In this document: positions 57,695 to 64,000 of the stretch, in pieces
Numbering within the stretch: position 1 is the first letter of the stretch
Layout of the letters: each line of letters opens with the position of its first letter
Origin: Dyella amyloliquefaciens
Lineage (GTDB): Bacteria > Pseudomonadota > Gammaproteobacteria > Xanthomonadales > Rhodanobacteraceae
Direction of reading: 5' to 3'
Assembly (NCBI RefSeq): GCF_004296575.1
Contig: NZ_SAYT01000004.1
Coordinates: 186,001-250,000 of the forward strand
DNA length: 64,000 nucleotides
The notes under the pieces: generated by a model
Database searches by the model: none
Told to the model about the DNA's origin: nothing
What the model saw: the letters and a program-made list of their open reading frames with translations, nothing else
Position numbers and translations under genes: made by a program

Positions 57695-58138
57695 TCAGTT
57701 CTTGCCCTTGGCCACCGGCAATTGCGCCTGCTGCCATGCCAGCACGCCACCGCCGAGGGTGAAGACCTTGGAGAAACCCGCCTTCACCAGTCGCTGCGCA
57801 GCCTTGCCGGTGTTGCGACCGTCCTTGTCGATCAGCACCACGGGCAGGTCCTTGGCCTTGGCCAGGTCCTTCTGTTCGGGATCGAACTGGCTCATCGCCA
57901 CATGACGCGAGCCCGGCACGTGGGCCTTCTCGAAATCGGCATAGGCGGACAGGTCGATCATCAGCGGACTTTCGCGGTTGATCAGCAGGGTGAGGCCGGC
58001 GGGCGTCAGTTCCTTGTACTTGCGGAACAGCGTGAGGATTTCCATCACGATGATCGCCAGCAACAGCACGAGAAACAGCGCGGCGAGCGCGAGATGGTTG
58101 CCGATGAACTCGGGCAACTTGTGCAGTACATCGTTCAT
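57695..58138 (-). CDS. Membrane-anchored rhodanese-like protein lacking the catalytic cysteine
   Basis: A 147-residue protein. One membrane span (LALAALFLVLLLAIIVMEIL, residues 16-35) precedes a rhodanese domain: LMIDLSAYADFEKAHVPGSRHV and VVLIDKDGRNTGKAAQRL. The catalytic Cys expected in the loop is Asp104 here, and the protein contains no cysteine at all, so sulfurtransfer is unlikely. The layout is like YibN, which is usually encoded next to grxC and secB; those are not seen here. Confidence 0.85.
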   Translation of the reverse strand: MNDVLHKLPEFIGNHLALAALFLVLLLAIIVMEILTLFRKYKELTPAGLTLLINRESPLMIDLSAYADFEKAHVPGSRHVAMSQFDPEQKDLAKAKDLPVVLIDKDGRNTGKAAQRLVKAGFSKVFTLGGGVLAWQQAQLPVAKGKN

Positions 58139-58242
58139 TCGAAAGCTTCCGCAGGCGCGGCGAGGGCCGCGCGGGGTGAATAGAACCGGGGATTATAGGG
58201 GAAGGGGATGGGCGGGGCGTGGCCCCGTGCCGCTTCCCGGGC

Positions 58243-58656
58243 TTACTGCCGGCTGATGTCCGGCAGGCCGCTCACCAGCCACCAGTGCTTGCCTTCGGCG
58301 TCGTAATGCCAGGTCTGGTGGTCGGTGATGGTGCGTTCGGCCTGGGTGTTCACGTTGACCAGGTTGATCTGCACGTCCTGGGTCACTTCCACATCGCCGT
58401 GGGGCGTGGGGCCCTTGCCCTCGTCGTAGCCGCTCACCTTGTACTGCTGGTAGCGGGACATTTCGAGGGCCGATACCGGGTGCGTCTCACGCAGCTTCGG
58501 GTCCACGAACGCCTGCGCGGCGTTGAAGTCACCCCAGCGCACCGTACTGGCGTAGGCATTGAGCGTGGTGGTGAGCGTATCGCTGCGCTGTTGCGTGGCG
58601 CAGCCGGAAAGCGACAGCGTGGCGAGAGCGGCAAACGTGGTCAGGATGCGGCGCAT
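58243..58656 (-). CDS. Lipoprotein of unknown function
   Basis: A 137-residue lipoprotein: MRRILTTFAALATLSLSGC ends in a lipobox with Cys19. The mature part (LNAYASTVRWGDFNAAQAFV, then VSGYDEGKGPTPHGDVEVTQDVQINLVN and WHYDAEGKHWWLVSGLP) has an NTF2-like pattern. Function is unknown. It is encoded upstream of the rhodanese gene on the same strand, with a 104-bp gap. Confidence 0.78.
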   Translation of the reverse strand: MRRILTTFAALATLSLSGCATQQRSDTLTTTLNAYASTVRWGDFNAAQAFVDPKLRETHPVSALEMSRYQQYKVSGYDEGKGPTPHGDVEVTQDVQINLVNVNTQAERTITDHQTWHYDAEGKHWWLVSGLPDISRQ

Positions 58657-58707
58657 ATTCGGTCCCCCGGGATCAGGCCTCCATTCTGCCCAACCCCGGT
58701 GACGATT

Positions 58708-59190
58708 TCATACGGCGTCGGGCGAACGCCGCTTGGCCACGAAACGGGCTTCCAGCGTGGCTGCTGGCTTCGCGCCGGTACCAGGGACGCGACAGGCCAC
58801 TTCGATGCGGGCTCGGCCGCGTGCGGCCAGCGTGTCGAAAAAGGTCGACCAGTCCGCGGTGTCGGCCAGGCGGGCCTCGCTCACGAAGTCGCCCCACACC
58901 GGTTCGAGATAACGCACCGTGGACTCGCCCACGAACACATCGCAATCGAGGTTGCGCATGCGGAGCTCCAGTTCCACCAGGCCCCAGCCGGTCAAGGTCA
59001 TCGTGCTCACCAGGCTGCCGCCGAAGGCGCAGCCTTTGTCGTTGACGTTGGGCGGCAGCGGCGCGGCGATGGACAGCCGCTGTTCGTCGCAACCGTCCAG
59101 GCTCAGGTCCATGTTCTGGGCGAGGGGAATTTCGTCGCGCATGAAGGTCACCAGCTTGCGCGCCAGGGTATGTCGTTCGGTCGTGCTCAT
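58708..59190 (-). CDS. YiiD-C-like hotdog thioesterase
   Basis: A 160-residue protein. IPLAQNMDLSLDGCDEQRLSI and NVNDKGCAFGGSLVSTMTLTGWGLVEL are typical of the thioesterase domain found at the C-terminus of YiiD. A substrate acyl-CoA or acyl-ACP is expected. The start at 59190 (MSTTERHT) fits the family; an earlier ATG at 59259 would overlap the hemD promoter region. It is divergent from hemD by 89 bp. Confidence 0.85.
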   Translation of the reverse strand: MSTTERHTLARKLVTFMRDEIPLAQNMDLSLDGCDEQRLSIAAPLPPNVNDKGCAFGGSLVSTMTLTGWGLVELELRMRNLDCDVFVGESTVRYLEPVWGDFVSEARLADTADWSTFFDTLAARGRARIEVACRVPGTGAKPAATLEARFVAKRRSPDAV

Positions 59191-59279
59191 CGGGGGTCGT
59201 GTCGGGTCGGGGAATGCGTAGTTTACGCACCATGCGGGAAGCGCGCCGCTACACTGCACGGGTTTCCATGGAGAGGTTC

Positions 59280-60050
59280 ATGACCGCGCCACGCCCGATT
59301 GCCGCCAGGCCCGCGCTGCACGGCCGTACCGTAGTCATCACGCGCCCGTCCGGTACCGGTTCCTCCTTGGCACGGGAGGTGCGCCGGCGCGGTGGCACAC
59401 CGATGCTGCTGCCCGGCCTGTCGTTGCATGAGGTGGACCAACCCGAGGAATCTGCCGCAGCCCTGGGCGCGGCGCTTGGAGACGACCTGCTGATCTTCAC
59501 CAGCCCCGCCGCCGTGCGTTTTGCCGCGCGGCTGGCGCCCTTGCGGACGCAGGCTACCGTGCTCGCCGTGGGCCAGGGCACCGCGCGAGCGCTCCGCCGG
59601 CACGGGGTGAAGGCGCCGCTGGCGCCGACGTTGCGGCAGGACAGCGAGGGGCTGCTTGAACATCCCATGTTGGCCGAACCCCGGGGGCTGCGCGTCGCCC
59701 TGATCGGTGCACCGGGAGGTCGCGGCGTGTTGCGGGCAACCTTGGCCGAACGCGGTGTCCAGTTGCGCGAAGTACACGTGTACCAGCGCGGCGTTCCGCG
59801 CTGGCAGGCAAGACATCTCGAAGCGCTGCAACAGTTGCCCGACGATGCACGCGTGTTGCTCTCCAGCGCCGAGGCGCTGGGCAACCTGCAACAAGGCCTG
59901 CCGGTACACGCATGGGCCCAGCTTTGCGCCGCCGTTGCCGTGGCCAGTAGCGAACGGCTCGCCGATGCGGCTCGCAGTGCGGGATTTTCCCGCGTGCTCC
60001 TGGCCTCGTCGGCGTTGTCCTCTGATCTGCTCGCCGCCGCTGCGCGTTGA
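59280..60050 (+). CDS. hemD: Uroporphyrinogen-III synthase
   Basis: A 256-residue two-domain enzyme that closes hydroxymethylbilane into uroporphyrinogen III with ring D inversion. GRTVVITRPSGTGSSLAREV, LLIFTSPAAVRFAARL and VALIGAPGGRGVLRATL are the family blocks, with VHVYQRGVP and the conserved pattern of sparse identity. GGAGAGG lies 5 nt before the ATG at 59280. It is followed by hemX and hemY in the order seen in xanthomonads. Confidence 0.92.
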   Translation: MTAPRPIAARPALHGRTVVITRPSGTGSSLAREVRRRGGTPMLLPGLSLHEVDQPEESAAALGAALGDDLLIFTSPAAVRFAARLAPLRTQATVLAVGQGTARALRRHGVKAPLAPTLRQDSEGLLEHPMLAEPRGLRVALIGAPGGRGVLRATLAERGVQLREVHVYQRGVPRWQARHLEALQQLPDDARVLLSSAEALGNLQQGLPVHAWAQLCAAVAVASSERLADAARSAGFSRVLLASSALSSDLLAAAAR

Positions 60051-60156
60051 CCTGTGTCAGTTCGGTGAAACCGAGGCGATGCCGGCGCGCTGAAGGGCGG
60101 CACCTTCACGCCCGCTTGATGCGAGTCCCCCGTTGCGGGCTGCTAGCATGGCGGCC

Positions 60157-61242
60157 ATGAGCCAAGACGACTCCTTCTCCCGATCCGAGGCGCCTGCGGG
60201 CGCGCAAACTGGTTCCTCCCGATCGCGCAGCACGCCAGCGCGGCGCGGCAGCGGCACTTTGGCGGTAGCGTTGCTGCTGTCGTTGGTGGCTGTCGGCGGC
60301 GCCGGCTACGTCGGTTGGCGCCAATGGCAGCAGGAACAGGGCAACGCCGCGGGCAACGTGGCGCTGCAGGGGCTGCAGCAGCGCGTGGACAGTCTCGAGA
60401 ATGTCGCCAAGGCCGGTGACAGCGAGCGCAACCTGCTGCGCCAGCGACTGGGCGATGCCGATCAGGTGAACCGCTCGTTGCGCGAGGAACTGCTAAGTCA
60501 GGCCGAGCGCACGCGCAACCTCGAAGACGCCGTGGCCAAGCTGTCCGAGAAGACGCTCTCCGGCCACGACGCCATGCTGCTGGATGAAACCGAATCGCTG
60601 CTGCGCATGGCCAAGGAGCGGTACGACCTGTTCCATGACGCGCAAGGTGCGGCGGCCGCGTATGCCCTGGCCGACCAGACGCTGGCGGCGGTGGATGATG
60701 GTGCGTTCTCCGGCCTGCGCCAGAGCATCGGTGCGGAGCGCGAAGCACTGGCCAAGAGTCAGCCCGCCACACTCGACGCGTCGTTGACGGCGCTGTCCGC
60801 GCTACGCACGGCGGTGCTGGAACTTCCGCTCAAGCCTTTGGATACGGCGGGTTCCGAAGCCTCCACCAGCGCATGGTCGCGCGTGAGCGCAGCCATCGGG
60901 AATGTAGTGAAGGTGCAGCGGACCAACGGCGCGCCGCTCTCGGTGGCGGATGCACGCTTCGCGCGTGAACTCACCGCCATCGATCTCGCTCAGGCGCAAG
61001 CCGCGTTGCTGGCGGCGGATCGCGACGCCTACGCCGCCGCACTCAAGCGCGCGGACACGGGCATCGCCGCGCAATTCGACACGAATGCGCCCGCCGTGCA
61101 GCAGGCGCGCACGCAACTGACCGCCCTGCAGGCACAGCAGCCGTCCGCACCGGTACAGCTGGGCGCCGCCCTCGGCGAATTGCGCAATCTGCGCGCGGTA
61201 CATGCGCTCAAGCCTGCCGCCGCCAACGGGGCCAAGCCATGA
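60157..61242 (+). CDS. hemX: HemX, membrane-anchored protein of the hemDXY operon
   Basis: A 361-residue protein with a basic N-tail, one membrane span (LAVALLLSLVAVGGAGYVGW) and a long coiled-coil/helical periplasmic part (LQQRVDSLENVAK, ERTRNLEDAVAKL). It is often annotated uroporphyrinogen-III C-methyltransferase, but it has no methyltransferase motifs; it more likely acts in haem biosynthesis assembly. The start is uncertain between ATG 60148 and 60157. The stop overlaps hemY (ATGA). Confidence 0.88.
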   Translation: MSQDDSFSRSEAPAGAQTGSSRSRSTPARRGSGTLAVALLLSLVAVGGAGYVGWRQWQQEQGNAAGNVALQGLQQRVDSLENVAKAGDSERNLLRQRLGDADQVNRSLREELLSQAERTRNLEDAVAKLSEKTLSGHDAMLLDETESLLRMAKERYDLFHDAQGAAAAYALADQTLAAVDDGAFSGLRQSIGAEREALAKSQPATLDASLTALSALRTAVLELPLKPLDTAGSEASTSAWSRVSAAIGNVVKVQRTNGAPLSVADARFARELTAIDLAQAQAALLAADRDAYAAALKRADTGIAAQFDTNAPAVQQARTQLTALQAQQPSAPVQLGAALGELRNLRAVHALKPAAANGAKP

Positions 61243-62495
61243 AGCTGTGGCGCTGGATCCTGCTGCTGGTGGTGCTCGCAGCGTTGGCCGCCTTCGGCTG
61301 GCACTGGGTCGCGGAAGATCCGGGTTATGTGATGGTGCAGCTGCGCGGCTGGCAGGCCGAGACGACGGTGGTTGCCGCCCTCGTCATCCTGTTGCTCGCG
61401 TGGGCAGTCATCGGCGCCGTGTGGTTTGCCATCCGCTGGCCGTTTGGTGCGCTGACGCGTCGCCATCGTCGGCTCAGCCGGCAGAAGATGGGTGAAGGGT
61501 TGCTCGCATTGATGGAAGGCCGCCATGGCGATGCCGAGCGCGACCTGCATCGCGCCTCCCGCCTGGATGCCTTGCGTGGTCCCGCCTTGCTGGCCGCCGC
61601 CGAGGCGGCTTCGCGTCGCGGCGAGAATGTGCGCGCGCTCGCTACGCTCGATGAAGCAGGTCAGGTGGCGCCGCGCGCGGCACGCGTGCTGCGTGCCCGC
61701 GTGCTCCGTCGTGAAGGCAAGCCGACCGAGGCCGTGAACCTGCTGGCGAGCGATGCCGACACCGGCAACCTGACGCCGGGTGGCTGGCGCGAGCTGGCCC
61801 TCGCGGCATTGGCGGCGGGCGATACGCGCCGCGCCCGGCTGGCGCTGGACCCCTTGCAGAAGAGTGGTGCCCTCGGCACGCGCGGTTATACCGCGGTGGA
61901 AGCCCAAGTGCTTTCCGCGTCGCTGCGTGCCGCGCCCGACGCCTCCGCGCTCAACGCGCTATGGGCCCAGTTGCCCAAGGCACAGCGTCGCCTGCCTGCG
62001 GCGGTCGATGCCTATGCCCGTCAGGCGGCGAGCTTCGGCATGATGCTGCCCGCGATGGACGAAGTGGAATCTGCGTTGCGCCGCGAATGGTCGCCGATGC
62101 TGATCGAGACCTACGGAGCACTCGGCGCCGAAGATATCGAGGCGCGCCTGCGCCGTGCCGAGTCGTGGCTCGAAGGTCATCCCAACGATGCCGCCCTGCT
62201 GCTCACCCTGGGCCGCATGTGCGTGCGGCTCAGCCTGTGGGGCAAGGCCGCGCAGTATCTCGAACGCTCGCTGGCGCTCATACCTACCAGTGGTGCGTGG
62301 GAAGCGCTCGGCGACGTCTATGCGGGCCAGAACGAGGCGGGCATGGCGCAGCGCTGCTATCGCAACGCGCTGGCGCTTGCGCGCGGCGAGCCGGCCACGT
62401 CGCTGCCGCAAGGTCCGCGCGCCTCGCGCCTGGATACACGTCCTATCGCGGTGGAAGAGCGCAGCGAACACGGTGTGCCGCGGTTGCCGGAATAG
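61239..62495 (+). CDS. hemY: HemY, inner-membrane TPR protein
   Basis: A 418-residue protein with two membrane spans (WILLLVVLAALAAFGWHWV and ALVILLLAWAVIGAVWFAI) and a TPR-rich C-terminal part (LLALMEGRHGDAERDLHRAS, YLERSLALIPTSGAWEALGD). Bacterial HemY of this type is linked to a late haem step, not the protoporphyrinogen oxidase of the same name. It overlaps hemX by 4 nt and is followed by a REP pair. Confidence 0.93.
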   Translation: MKLWRWILLLVVLAALAAFGWHWVAEDPGYVMVQLRGWQAETTVVAALVILLLAWAVIGAVWFAIRWPFGALTRRHRRLSRQKMGEGLLALMEGRHGDAERDLHRASRLDALRGPALLAAAEAASRRGENVRALATLDEAGQVAPRAARVLRARVLRREGKPTEAVNLLASDADTGNLTPGGWRELALAALAAGDTRRARLALDPLQKSGALGTRGYTAVEAQVLSASLRAAPDASALNALWAQLPKAQRRLPAAVDAYARQAASFGMMLPAMDEVESALRREWSPMLIETYGALGAEDIEARLRRAESWLEGHPNDAALLLTLGRMCVRLSLWGKAAQYLERSLALIPTSGAWEALGDVYAGQNEAGMAQRCYRNALALARGEPATSLPQGPRASRLDTRPIAVEERSEHGVPRLPE

Positions 62496-62518
62496 TCGGC
62501 GCGATAGATAGCTTCACT

Positions 62519-62598
62519 GTGGGAGCGCACCCTGTGCGCGACGACCGGACGAAGAGGTGATCTTTCGCTCCGCGGTCGCGCACAGGGTGCGCTCCCAC
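62519..62598. repeat. REP family 1 inverted pair
   Basis: Forward unit 62519-62542 (GTGG, stem GCGCAC-CCT-GTGCGC) and inverted unit 62575-62598, the latter preceded by CGCTCCGCG. Starts are 56 bp apart. It lies between hemY and a convergent membrane gene. Confidence 0.88.
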
Positions 62599-62628
62599 AA
62601 AAAAAGACGACCGATAGCGCTCGCCGGA

Positions 62629-62985
62629 TCAGCTCACCGAGATCGCCCAGGTGATGAATCCGGCGTTGGCGGCCGTGAACACCATCGCCAGCAGGAAGAT
62701 GACGTCGGCCACGCGCTCCAACCGATAGTTGCGGTTGACGTTGCGCGTGCGCAGCGCCCAGTACGCCAGCAGGCACGATGCGAGGTAGAACATCGCGTTG
62801 ACGGCCAGCAGGTCGTCGGCAAGGGTGTCCTCGCGCCGTAGTGAAATCACGACGCGCAGGATGCCGACGACGGTGAGACATACGCCCACCATCGTGGCCG
62901 AGGCGGTGAAGATGTGGACGCAGATGTCGTCGTCCAGGCGACGGCGGCGTTCGGCAGGGGCTTCCTCGTCGACGTTGTATGTCAT
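62629..62985 (-). CDS. Small membrane protein of unknown function
   Basis: A 118-residue protein with three hydrophobic segments (HIFTASATMVGVCLTVVGIL, LLAVNAMFYLASCLLAYWAL and VADVIFLLAMVFTAANAGFI). The N-terminus is charged (DEEAPAERRRRLDDD). It resembles small bacterial membrane proteins of unknown role. The start at 62985 (MTYNVDE) is chosen over upstream frames. Confidence 0.68.
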   Translation of the reverse strand: MTYNVDEEAPAERRRRLDDDICVHIFTASATMVGVCLTVVGILRVVISLRREDTLADDLLAVNAMFYLASCLLAYWALRTRNVNRNYRLERVADVIFLLAMVFTAANAGFITWAISVS

Positions 62986-63020
62986 GGCCTGGCCTGGTCG
63001 TAGAGGGTCCGGAAGCTGGG

Positions 63021-63043
63021 AAAACCTCCGCCGTTGCCGGAGG
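63021..63043 (-). terminator. Weak Rho-independent terminator after uvrD
   Basis: On the minus strand CCTCCG-GCAACGG-CGGAGG is followed by TTTTCCC. The 6-bp stem and short T-run lie about 74 bp after the uvrD stop. Confidence 0.55.
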
Positions 63044-63116
63044 CTTCGTTCGACATGACGTGCGTGAAGCGACCCGATGATACGCCCAGGGGCGACATCA
63101 TCCGGCGACGCGGGCC

Positions 63117-64000
63117 TTACAGCGGTGTCAGGTTGGCATAGGCGTAGACCAGCCACTTGCTGCCGGCCGACGCGAAGTTCACCTGGATGCGCATGTGCGC
63201 GCCACTGCCTTCGGCGCTCACCACCACACCCTCGCCGAAGCTGGGATGGTTGACGCGTTGCCCCAGCTTGAGTGGCATGGGTTCGTCCAGCGAAACGGAG
63301 CCGCTGTTCGGCCGCGCGCCATAAAGCGGGCGGCTGACCTGCACGCGCGGCCGCACTTCGTCGATGAGTTCGGGCGGAATCTCGCCGAGAAAGCGCGACG
63401 GCCGCGCCAGCATTTCCTGGCCGTGCATACGGCGCGATTCGGCGTAGGTGATGAACAGGCGCTCGCGGGCGCGGGTGATGCCGACATAGGCGAGGCGGCG
63501 CTCTTCTTCGAGGCGACCTTCGTCCTCCACCGAGCGCTGGCTCGGGAACAGGCCTTCTTCCATGCCAACCAGGAACACCACCGGGAATTCCAGGCCCTTG
63601 GCCGAATGCAGCGTCATCAGCTGCACGCAGTCGTCCCAGGATTCGCCCTGGCCTTCGCCGGCCTCGAGGGCGGCATGCGAGAGGAACGCGGCCAGCTCGC
63701 TCAGGCCGGCCTCGACGTCGTCAGGCGTGAGTTCGAAGCGGCTGGCGACGTTGACCAGCTCGTCCAGGTTCTCCACGCGCGATTCGGCATTGCCGCGGCT
63801 GTCCTTTTCGTAGAAGTCGCGCAGGCCGCTGTGGGTGATGGCGTGGTCGATCTGTTCGGCCAATGCCATCGCACTTGAAACCCTCTCTCCTGCGGGGAGA
63901 GGGTTGGGTGAGGGGTCATTCGAAGCGGAAGCGCTCGGCAAGCCCGCCCCCTCACCCCAGCCCTCTCCCCCTGGGGGAGAAAAAGCGCGCGCCATGTCCT
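63117..64000 (-). CDS. uvrD: DNA helicase II UvrD, C-terminal part, with in-frame REP insertion
   Basis: At least 294 C-terminal residues of UvrD (cut by the window edge), the 3'-5' helicase of nucleotide excision and mismatch repair. ALAEQIDHAITHSGLRDFYE, RVENLDELVNVASRF, ALEAGEGQ, QLMTLHSAKGLEFPVVF, RRLAYVGITRARERL and the C-terminal GQRVNHPSFGEGVVV (Tudor-like) match the family in order. Within the coding frame, 42 extra residues sit between ...DM and ALAEQIDH; they are encoded by a 126-bp REP pair. The frame stays open through the insert to the window end. The rest of the gene is outside, so integrity of the whole cannot be checked. Confidence 0.9.
   Translation of the reverse strand, partial: DMARAFSPPGGEGWGEGAGLPSASASNDPSPNPLPAGERVSSAMALAEQIDHAITHSGLRDFYEKDSRGNAESRVENLDELVNVASRFELTPDDVEAGLSELAAFLSHAALEAGEGQGESWDDCVQLMTLHSAKGLEFPVVFLVGMEEGLFPSQRSVEDEGRLEEERRLAYVGITRARERLFITYAESRRMHGQEMLARPSRFLGEIPPELIDEVRPRVQVSRPLYGARPNSGSVSLDEPMPLKLGQRVNHPSFGEGVVVSAEGSGAHMRIQVNFASAGSKWLVYAYANLTPL
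63870..63995 (-). repeat. REP family 2 pair inserted in frame within uvrD
   Basis: The 126-bp element holds a forward unit (63881-63915) and an inverted unit (63947-63980) of REP family 2. It lies between two copies of GCCAT (63865-63869 and 63991-63995), a likely 5-bp target duplication. Its length is 42 codons exactly, and it adds a Gly/Pro/Ser-rich peptide. Removing it restores GAC ATG GCA TTG GCC (DMALA). Confidence 0.87.

Noticed and set aside
63117-64000. uvrD as a pseudogene broken by the REP element
   Set aside because: The 126-bp insert keeps the frame and has no stop in it; all visible downstream motifs are intact. Only the unseen 5' part could change this view.

Overview
The window reads as ordinary chromosome of a high-GC gammaproteobacterium of the order Xanthomonadales, most likely Rhodanobacteraceae (Dyella/Luteibacter/Rhodanobacter-like). 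This rests on the GC-rich codon use, a hemD-hemX-hemY cluster, a compact tatABC, a Clp/CRP-type site in front of a pilin gene, and dispersed REP palindromes with a resident RAYT transposase. No tRNA, rRNA, CRISPR array, prophage or integrase is visible. Taxonomy is inferred from gene content only.

Layout. 1-1310: start of a chaperone-usher fimbrial locus on the minus strand (PapD-like chaperone cut by the window edge, pilin) with a regulatory region. 1420-7738: self-regulated membrane-protein/HTH pair, a TAP-type hydrolase coupled to a NatAB-like ABC exporter, and an M49-like zinc peptidase lipoprotein. 7757-8429: a RAYT gene with its REP palindromes. 8444-13817: aspartyl protease, AraC regulator, small exported protein, alpha/beta hydrolase and ferrochelatase. 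13924-16564: SYLF protein, tatABC and a cupin. 17121-26096: CtpA-type protease, EnvC-like murein hydrolase activator, glutamate synthase gltBD. 26275-31254: a double-domain methylglyoxal synthase, a TonB-dependent receptor and an NRDE protein. 31260-40553: a minus-strand block of mixed housekeeping genes (YchJ, methyltransferase, NnrU, HutD, DinG, FAD dehydrogenase, DsbA-like, DUF1993, MFS). 40787-46518: folE followed by an SMC/MksBEF-like condensin operon that ends with an exported EF-hand protein. 46698-58656: TonB-like, methyltransferase, FlxA-like, RmuC, DUF2252, RlmI, SrkA, thioesterase, ferredoxin reductase and rhodanese genes. 58708-62985: thioesterase, hemDXY, small membrane protein. 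63117-64000: 3' part of uvrD.

Genes that work together: hemH with hemD/X/Y (tetrapyrrole synthesis), gltB+gltD (ammonia assimilation), tatA+B+C (folded-protein export), chaperone+pilin (fimbriae), and the Mks-like trio (chromosome organisation or DNA surveillance). Tight stop/start overlaps (ATGA, GTGA, TTGA) indicate translational coupling in many pairs.

Most notable observations: a 126-bp REP-pair element inserted in frame inside uvrD between 5-bp direct repeats; a REP/RAYT system whose inverted REP pairs keep a near-constant 55-58 bp unit-to-unit spacing at six loci; an MksFEB-like condensin operon without the MksG/JetD nuclease and with a signal-peptide EF-hand gene 2 nt downstream; a tandem methylglyoxal synthase with a decayed first domain; and several clean operator-like palindromes.
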